Origin: an uncultured Clostridia bacterium
GTDB taxonomy: Bacteria; Bacillota; Clostridia; Oscillospirales; Ruminococcaceae
Assembly: GCA_947165805.1 (NCBI GenBank)
Contig: CAMVBT010000121.1
Span: 1-7,471 of the forward strand
DNA length: 7,471 bases
Direction: 5' to 3'
Below, piece after piece: positions 1 through 5,194 of this stretch (position 1 is the first letter of the stretch; the number at the start of each line of letters is the position of its first letter). The notes under the pieces are model-generated. The model was not told where the DNA came from. It did not search any database and was given only the letters and a program-made list of their open reading frames with translations. Made by a program: the position numbers and the translations under genes.

Positions 1-2
1 AG

Positions 3-107
3 CGCAGAACCGGACCGAGCGAAATGGAGGACATCATACTGAAGCCGGAAACGCTCGGCGGAATTGACGGAGACATAACGGTAGAGATCGAGGAGGGCGG
101 CGTATGA
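3..107 (+). CDS. C-terminal end of an FAD-dependent NAD(P)-type oxidoreductase (5' end outside window)
   Basis: The frame is open from the window edge to TGA at 105-107 and encodes 34 residues beginning RRTGPSEMEDIILKPE and ending in VEIEEGGV. Its stop overlaps the ATG of the DUF1667 gene (ATGA at 104-107), the arrangement expected of a translationally coupled operon pair. DUF1667 genes in anaerobic Firmicutes usually lie directly behind an FAD-dependent oxidoreductase related to the glycerol-3-phosphate dehydrogenase group, and the visible tail is compatible with such an enzyme. No cofactor-binding motif is inside the window, so the family call rests on context plus resemblance of the tail. 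The reading frame itself is well supported by the overlap; the product name is moderately supported. Confidence 0.6.
   Translation, partial: RRTGPSEMEDIILKPETLGGIDGDITVEIEEGGV
91..97 (+). promoter_or_regulatory. Ribosome-binding site of the DUF1667 gene, inside the upstream CDS
   Basis: AGGAGGG lies six bases before the ATG at 104. It sits within the last codons of the preceding gene (coding for Glu-Glu-Gly), so translation of the two genes is probably coupled. The site supports the chosen start of the 116-aa protein. Confidence 0.75.
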
Positions 108-454
108 CACGGGAACTTATATGTATAGGCTGCCCCATGGGCTGCGAGCTTACGGTGGAGGTCGAGAACGGCAAGGCCGTGAGCGTGACCGGAAACACCT
201 GCGGGATAGGCAAAAAATACGCCGGGACCGAAGTCTCGGCTCCGACGAGAATGGTCACCACGACCGTCATGGCGGATAACGGGAAGCCCGTCCCCGTCAA
301 GACCCGCACAGCCGTCCCGAAGGAAAAGATATCCGACGTCGTGAGGGCGGTAAAAAGCACGGTGATAAAGCTGCCCGTGCGCATCGGAGACACCGCCGTA
401 GAGAATGCCGCGGACACCGGCGTTGATGTGATAGTAACGAAAAACGCCGGCTGA
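104..454 (+). CDS. DUF1667 family Cys-rich protein, partner of an FAD oxidoreductase
   Basis: This 116-residue protein has the signature of the DUF1667 family (PF07892). It starts with a Cys cluster CIGCPMGC (residues 7-14), followed by GNTCGIGKKYA with a fourth Cys near residue 33. A PTRMVTTTV stretch, a VKT segment and a conserved IPK-like 'VPKEKI' follow, and the C-terminal part contains the family-like IGDTAVENAADTGVDV. Length is normal for the family. The four cysteines probably bind an iron-sulfur cluster or another metal; this is inferred from the spacing, not demonstrated. Family members accompany FAD-dependent oxidoreductases linked to glycerol-3-phosphate oxidation and likely act in electron transfer in the cytoplasm. 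The start is fixed by AGGAGGG six bases upstream and by the ATGA overlap with the preceding gene. A gap of 23 bases with no terminator separates it from the large AAA+ protease gene, so co-transcription is plausible. Confidence 0.9.
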   Translation: MTRELICIGCPMGCELTVEVENGKAVSVTGNTCGIGKKYAGTEVSAPTRMVTTTVMADNGKPVPVKTRTAVPKEKISDVVRAVKSTVIKLPVRIGDTAVENAADTGVDVIVTKNAG

Positions 455-463
455 TAGCCCGGG

Positions 464-469
464 AAAGGA
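464..469 (+). promoter_or_regulatory. Ribosome-binding site of the pseudokinase-AAA+-protease gene
   Basis: AAAGGA ends eight bases before the ATG at 478, inside the 23-base gap after the DUF1667 stop codon. It is the only good start signal there and decides the start of the 1554-aa protein. No promoter-like element or hairpin terminator fits in this gap. Confidence 0.65.
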
Positions 470-477
470 CACAAACT

Positions 478-3400
478 ATGGAAGATATCAACAGCCGCGG
501 CTTTTCGGACAGGTTCCGCTGCCGCGACACGGTCAGGACGATAACCGGCAGCGAGACCGTCCGCGGCGTGCGTGACCTCGAACTGGAAACGGACATGATA
601 ATGACGGAGACAGACTTCGGCACCGAAGAGGAAGCCTGCCGCCGCGCCGCGCGGTATATAAGCTGGAAGGAACTCGGCTCCCACCCGTATATCGCTTTCT
701 GCTTCTTCGTGAAGCCGCAGGGCAGCAAGTTATATGTATATTCCGAAGAGTGTCCCGGCAGAACAGCCGGGATCGCGGTCAAAGACGAAAGTCTTTACTC
801 GGGCGGTTTCAGCGCGAGCCTGAACAGAATAACGGAGATAGCTCTGAAAACCATGATCGGTCTCGGCTACGCGCACCGGCGCGGTGTTCTCCATACCGCC
901 CTGTGCCCGCAGAACATCATCATAGGCGAAGACGGCATCATAAAGCTGACGGGGCTTGCGGACGCGAAGGATATGCCGCCGCAGGGCTGCGCGGCAGACT
1001 ATGCCTCGCCGGAGCAGCGCGCTCTCACGGAGGGAACGGCTCCGGAGATGCTGACGCCCGCCTCGGATATATATTCGTGGGCGCTCACCGTGGCGGAGAT
1101 GCTCCGGGGTTCCTGCCTGTCAGACCCGGACCTGCCCGCGGAGGAGTATCTCAAAGACCTGAGAATACATAACGGAATGCTGACCGAGCTGCTTGCCGGG
1201 TGCCTGAACAAAGACCCGGAGGACAGACCCGACGCGGCGGAGATCATAGGAAAGCTCGACGCGATACGCCGCATACTTATGGCGCCGAGTGACAGTATGT
1301 TGAGATCGATGACCGAGTTTGCGGATAAATTCACGGAAACGCCGGACTCGATGTGCAACAGAGCGCTCTGCTGCGTGGCCGAGGGCAGCGACGGAGATGC
1401 GAGAAAGCTCTGGGAAAGGATAATGTCCGTATATCACCGGCATGATCCGACGATATACAACTATAACGTATTTCTCTGGGAGCGCGGCGAGATCGGGAAC
1501 GAGGAGCTTTATACGGCGCTGAACAGCACCAATCCCGCATACAGAAGCATCTTCCTTTCCGAATACGACCGCGTTGCGGAGTACAGACCCCTATGCCGTG
1601 TGTTCTATACATTGAGCGAAAATACCGACCCCGATGATATCCGTATCCGGTTCAGCACGGACTCGAAGGAACTGCTCATCTACAGCCCGGAGGAAAACCG
1701 CTGCATCATCATGAACATAAGGAACTGCCTCAGGACCGGAACTTTCCCGCCGGAAGAGATGCAGAACGGGAAATGGGCAGAGCCCGTTACCCGCGACGAC
1801 CCTGAGACCGACGAAATATACGCGGTCACGGTATACAGCCCCGACGGCAGCCTCCGCGCGATGTTCAGACGTGATACAAGCACCGTATTTGTCGGCGAGG
1901 TGCCAGAGCACCGTGTATTCGAGCGTTTGATGTGCCCGCTGGAGTATTATACGGAAACGCTGTTCCCCGATGAGGAATATCCGGACAGCGGCGACAATGA
2001 CGACGAGCCCGATCCGTACTGCGACGATGACGAGGACGATGATGAGCCGTACTGCGACGATGACGAGGACGATGATGAGCCGTACTTCGACGATGACGAG
2101 GACTATGAAGATGAATACTATGACGAATACGCCGAAGAGGAAGAGGAGGAAAGCATGAACACTCCGCTGACTATCTCCGCCGTTACGGAAACGATAAACC
2201 GCCTGCGCAGCAGCCTGCTCGAAAAGGTCAAGGGGCAGGATCACGCGGTCAATGCGTTCTGCGAGGGTATCTGGAACTCTATGGTGCTGGGCAGCAGTGA
2301 CAGCGGCAGAGAACGTCCCGCCGCGGTGTTCCTGTTCGCGGGGCCTCCCGGAGTCGGCAAGACCTTCCTCGCTATGACGGCGGGAGAGCTGCTGGGCCGA
2401 CCGTTCAAGTCATTCAATATGGGCAACTATTCCGACGAACAGGCTCATAAAATGCTGACCGGCTACGCAAAGACCTTCGTGAACCCGTTCCCCGGACAGC
2501 TCACCGATCAGGTGAAGAACAATCCGGACTCTATCCTGCTGTTCGACGAGATAGAAAAGGCGAACGCGAACGTACATAAGCTGTTCCTGTCCATACTCGA
2601 CCTCGGCACCATAAAGGACAATTACCACAACGAGAACGTCTCGTTCGGCAGCACGATAATAATATTCACCACGAACCTCGGCAGGAGCCTGTACGAGGGC
2701 AAGCAGAAGATGAACTGCTCGAAGATACCGGTGAAGATGCTGCTCGAGGCGCTCAAACGCGAGAAGGACCCGCGCTCCGGACAGCCGTACTTCCCGCCCG
2801 AGCTGGTAAGCCGCTTCGGAATGGGCTATCCGACAGTCTTCAACAATCTCAGCCCGCATATGCTGATAAAGATAGCCGAAGACAATTTCAACAGCATTGC
2901 GGGGGCATTTGAAGAAAAGTACGGGCTCACCGTAACCGCGGACAGGGACGTTCTGATATCCCTGATGTTCCGTGAGGGCGGCAGGCTCGACGCGCGCGAC
3001 CTGAGCACCAACGTCGTGAAGTTCTTCAAGACGGCGGTAATGGACCTGTTCACGATGATGAAAGAGGATATCGAAGGATACAACCGATTTGAGTTCGTTG
3101 TGCGCAGGGACGATATGCAGGACGACATAGCGCGGCTGTTCCGCAATGACCTGACGCCGAAGGTGCTCGTCTATGCTTCCGGGGACTGCATCGGCATACT
3201 GAAGAGCGGTCTGCCGGAGATCGCGTTCCATGCCGCTTCGGATATCGACGAAGCACTCGATATACTCGGCAGAGAAGATATAAGTCTCGTGCTCGTAGAT
3301 GTGGGAGACCTCGACCTGAACGCCGACGGCTCCGAGGCCGGCAGCGGAGCGACATACTATGCCGCCCCCTCGGCAAAGAGGTACAGAAAAGGCACCGACA

Positions 3401-5142
3401 TTATCAACACCGTGACGGAAAGGCTACCGGAAATGCCGGTCTATCTGCTCGAGGACAGCATCAAATACAGCGAGACCATGATGCAGAGCTATATACGCGC
3501 GGGCGTCCGGGACAAGATAAGCATGGAAGAAGCCGAAAACGACCTGACGGCACTCGGGGACAGGTTCAGAGCCATAATGGCGGAGAACTATATGCTCGAC
3601 ACCGCGGAAAAGCTCTCGGCATCAAACAAGGTCATCTCGTTCGAGACCGGGCCTACCCCGTACCCCGCTGAAAAGAAGATAGTCGTTGACCTTCGCAATT
3701 TCAGGATAAAGTCAGCCGATTTCTCGCCCGAAGACCTCGAAGCCGACAGCTCCGGAAAGTTCAGAGCAAACGTGCTCAGCGAGGCGGAGAAGCCCTCCGA
3801 GCGCTTCGGAGACATCATAGGCTCGGACAAGGCCGTCGATGAGCTGCGCACGGTGGTCAACTATCTGAACGACCCTGTCAGATACAGAGCGAAAGGCTTC
3901 ACCGCGCCGAAGGGCGTGCTGCTCTACGGCCCTCCCGGCACCGGCAAGACCATGCTCGCCCGCGCGACGGCCGGCGAAAGCAGCGTCAGCTTCCTGCCCT
4001 GCAACGCCAGCGAATTTGTCGGGCAGTACACCGGTTCGGGTCCCGCCGCGATACGCAGCCTGTTTGAGCGCGCAAGGCGCAACGCCCCGGCGATAATCTT
4101 CATCGACGAGGTCAACGCGATAGCAAAGAAACGCACCGGCACCGAATACAACCACTCCGAAGAATCGACTCTCGAAGCCCTGTTCACGGAAATGGACGGC
4201 TTCGCCACTCACGCAAAGACACCTGTGGTCGTCATAGCCGCCACGAATTTCGGCATCAAGGAGGGCGACGGCGGTGTCGCCACACTCGACTCGGGCTTCG
4301 TGCGCAGGTTCAGCAAGAAGCTGAGAGTCGGCCTGCCCGACAAGGACGGGAGAATCGCCCTGCTCACGGCATTCCTCTCCAAGGTGCCGACTCACACTGT
4401 CGCGCCGGATATCATCGACAACATAGCCGAAAGAGCCGTCGATCAGAGCCCCGCAAACCTGAGAACTCTCGTTGACAATGCAATGAACGACGCGGCAAAG
4501 CTCAATAAGGTGCTGAACGACGACATCCTGATGAACGCTTTTGAAGTGATGCTGTACGGCGAGGAAAACAAGCGCCCCGACGAGGAGTCGCTGCGCCATA
4601 CCGCAATACATGAGTCCGGACATACCGTGAACTATCTTGAGAGCGGGTTTGTCCCCTCATACCTGACCATAGAGAGCCGCGAGAACTTCGGCGGATATAT
4701 GATGCACGCCTCCGACGATATCGAGGGCACCAGAAAAACACGCGCCGATTATCTCGCGCAGATACGCACCTGCCTCGGCGGACGTGCGGCGGAGATCGTC
4801 TATTACGGCAAGGACGGCGGACTTACCACCGGTGCCTCCGGCGATCTGAGGAGCGCGACCGCGATAGCAAATGCTATACTCACGGTCTACGGCATGGACG
4901 ACGAATTCGGGCTCTGTACGATAGCGCCGCCCGAGGACATCGTGCGCAAGCGCATAAACGAGATGCTCGACCGCGAAATGGAGAACGCGATAAACACTGT
5001 CGAAGCGAACAGGCTCCTTGTTGACAATCTCACGACCGCGCTGCTGGAAATGAAGCGCCTCACCACCGAACAGATCAGGATAATAAAGATGCAGGATAAG
5101 AAACTGACACGACAGGATGTAAAAACGCTCATGAAGAAATGA
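478..5142 (+). CDS. Soluble multidomain protease: pseudokinase - TPR/WD40 remnant - ClpB-like AAA+ - REC-like - FtsH AAA+ - M41 peptidase
   Basis: One uninterrupted 1554-aa frame. Residues 1-265 resemble a protein kinase of the TPR/WD40-kinase type, but the beta-3 Lys position looks like Thr43, HRD is H139-T-A, and DFG is Gly-Leu-Ala (159-161); Asn146, SPEQ, the SDIYSW helix and DPEDRP remain. Residues 275-350 are helical and TPR-like, and 385-485 hold two WD40-like blade remnants. Residues 497-558 are an acidic linker. AAA+ module 1 (560-885) is ClpA/B-like: Walker A GPPGVGKT 622-629, Walker B LLFDE 687-691, sensor-1 Asn733, Arg779 finger, sensor-2 Arg840. Residues 894-1036 look like a receiver domain with candidate Asp941. 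AAA+ module 2 (1107-1359) is FtsH-like: GPPGTGKT 1151-1158, IDE 1209-1211, pore Tyr1184, Arg1277. The M41 domain has HESGH 1378-1382 and zinc ligand Asp1456 in TGASGD. I see no membrane segment or signal peptide. The expected role is cytosolic ATP-driven unfolding and zinc-dependent proteolysis, gated by the N-terminal region; substrates are unknown. Confidence 0.93.
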   Translation: MEDINSRGFSDRFRCRDTVRTITGSETVRGVRDLELETDMIMTETDFGTEEEACRRAARYISWKELGSHPYIAFCFFVKPQGSKLYVYSEECPGRTAGIAVKDESLYSGGFSASLNRITEIALKTMIGLGYAHRRGVLHTALCPQNIIIGEDGIIKLTGLADAKDMPPQGCAADYASPEQRALTEGTAPEMLTPASDIYSWALTVAEMLRGSCLSDPDLPAEEYLKDLRIHNGMLTELLAGCLNKDPEDRPDAAEIIGKLDAIRRILMAPSDSMLRSMTEFADKFTETPDSMCNRALCCVAEGSDGDARKLWERIMSVYHRHDPTIYNYNVFLWERGEIGNEELYTALNSTNPAYRSIFLSEYDRVAEYRPLCRVFYTLSENTDPDDIRIRFSTDSKELLIYSPEENRCIIMNIRNCLRTGTFPPEEMQNGKWAEPVTRDDPETDEIYAVTVYSPDGSLRAMFRRDTSTVFVGEVPEHRVFERLMCPLEYYTETLFPDEEYPDSGDNDDEPDPYCDDDEDDDEPYCDDDEDDDEPYFDDDEDYEDEYYDEYAEEEEEESMNTPLTISAVTETINRLRSSLLEKVKGQDHAVNAFCEGIWNSMVLGSSDSGRERPAAVFLFAGPPGVGKTFLAMTAGELLGRPFKSFNMGNYSDEQAHKMLTGYAKTFVNPFPGQLTDQVKNNPDSILLFDEIEKANANVHKLFLSILDLGTIKDNYHNENVSFGSTIIIFTTNLGRSLYEGKQKMNCSKIPVKMLLEALKREKDPRSGQPYFPPELVSRFGMGYPTVFNNLSPHMLIKIAEDNFNSIAGAFEEKYGLTVTADRDVLISLMFREGGRLDARDLSTNVVKFFKTAVMDLFTMMKEDIEGYNRFEFVVRRDDMQDDIARLFRNDLTPKVLVYASGDCIGILKSGLPEIAFHAASDIDEALDILGREDISLVLVDVGDLDLNADGSEAGSGATYYAAPSAKRYRKGTDIINTVTERLPEMPVYLLEDSIKYSETMMQSYIRAGVRDKISMEEAENDLTALGDRFRAIMAENYMLDTAEKLSASNKVISFETGPTPYPAEKKIVVDLRNFRIKSADFSPEDLEADSSGKFRANVLSEAEKPSERFGDIIGSDKAVDELRTVVNYLNDPVRYRAKGFTAPKGVLLYGPPGTGKTMLARATAGESSVSFLPCNASEFVGQYTGSGPAAIRSLFERARRNAPAIIFIDEVNAIAKKRTGTEYNHSEESTLEALFTEMDGFATHAKTPVVVIAATNFGIKEGDGGVATLDSGFVRRFSKKLRVGLPDKDGRIALLTAFLSKVPTHTVAPDIIDNIAERAVDQSPANLRTLVDNAMNDAAKLNKVLNDDILMNAFEVMLYGEENKRPDEESLRHTAIHESGHTVNYLESGFVPSYLTIESRENFGGYMMHASDDIEGTRKTRADYLAQIRTCLGGRAAEIVYYGKDGGLTTGASGDLRSATAIANAILTVYGMDDEFGLCTIAPPEDIVRKRINEMLDREMENAINTVEANRLLVDNLTTALLEMKRLTTEQIRIIKMQDKKLTRQDVKTLMKK
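2014..2112 (+). repeat. 33-bp in-frame tandem repeat coding for an acidic linker
   Basis: Two identical 33-bp units (2014-2046 and 2047-2079) each encode PYCDDDEDDDE. A third, diverged unit (2080-2112) begins PYFDDDED and drifts into a Tyr/Asp/Glu stretch. Glu-rich sequence continues to residue 558. Perfect identity at the DNA level, including synonymous positions, points to recent duplication. As the unit is a multiple of three, copy-number change would alter linker length without breaking the frame. The linker separates the pseudokinase half from the AAA+ half. Confidence 0.9.
2144..2157 (+). promoter_or_regulatory. Candidate internal ribosome-binding site and start (Met560) inside the protease gene
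   Basis: AGGAGGA at 2144-2150 is followed by ATG at 2155, in frame with the long gene; GGAGG ends five bases before the ATG. Initiation here would give a 995-aa protein (2155-5142) starting at the ClpB-like module and lacking the pseudokinase half. The purine run also encodes a poly-Glu tract, which produces such a motif by chance, so the site is a candidate only. The exact match with the domain border is what makes it notable. Confidence 0.4.
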
Positions 5143-5150
5143 CGGCGAAC

Positions 5151-5192
5151 AAAAAAGCTGACTTCTGCGGAAGTCAGCTTTTCTTTTGTTTT
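5151..5192. terminator. Bidirectional rho-independent terminator between convergent genes
   Basis: A perfect 9-bp GC-containing stem pairs GCTGACTTC (5157-5165) with GAAGTCAGC (5170-5178). AAAA/TTTT flanks extend it to 13 bp. The plus-strand loop is UGCG closed by C-G, a member of the stable cUNCGg tetraloop family. A T-rich tract (5179-5192) follows on the plus strand and an A6 run (5151-5156) gives the U-tract for the minus strand. It lies 8 bases after the stop of the protease gene and just past the TGATGA double stop of the convergent gene, so it can serve both. Confidence 0.92.
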
Positions 5193-5194
5193 CA

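Noticed and set aside
34..684. Minus-strand open frame across the DUF1667 gene and the start of the protease gene
   Set aside because: It overlaps two well-supported plus-strand genes and has no recognisable domain.
688..711. Hydrophobic stretch YIAFCFFV near the start of the 1554-aa protein as a membrane segment
   Set aside because: Only about eight residues long and flanked by polar residues; it fits beta strand 4 of the kinase fold.
1970..2158. Short plus-strand frame rich in Thr, Met and Arg over the acidic repeat; also the repeat as a CRISPR-like array
   Set aside because: The frame is an out-of-frame reading of the tandem repeat. The repeat units are contiguous with no spacers, so it is not a CRISPR array.
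2410..3231. Minus-strand open frame (273 codons) opposite the ClpB-like module
   Set aside because: Antisense to conserved AAA+ sequence, no recognisable motif and no supporting ribosome site.
3712..4623. Long minus-strand open frame (303 codons) opposite the FtsH-type module
   Set aside because: It lies fully antisense to a region with clear AAA+ and M41 motifs and its translation shows no domain; GC-rich coding DNA gives such shadows.
5143..5194. Hairpin as an attachment site or mobile-element end
   Set aside because: A perfect stem with a UNCG loop and T-tracts between two convergent stop codons is fully explained as a bidirectional terminator; no repeats or recombinase gene are present.
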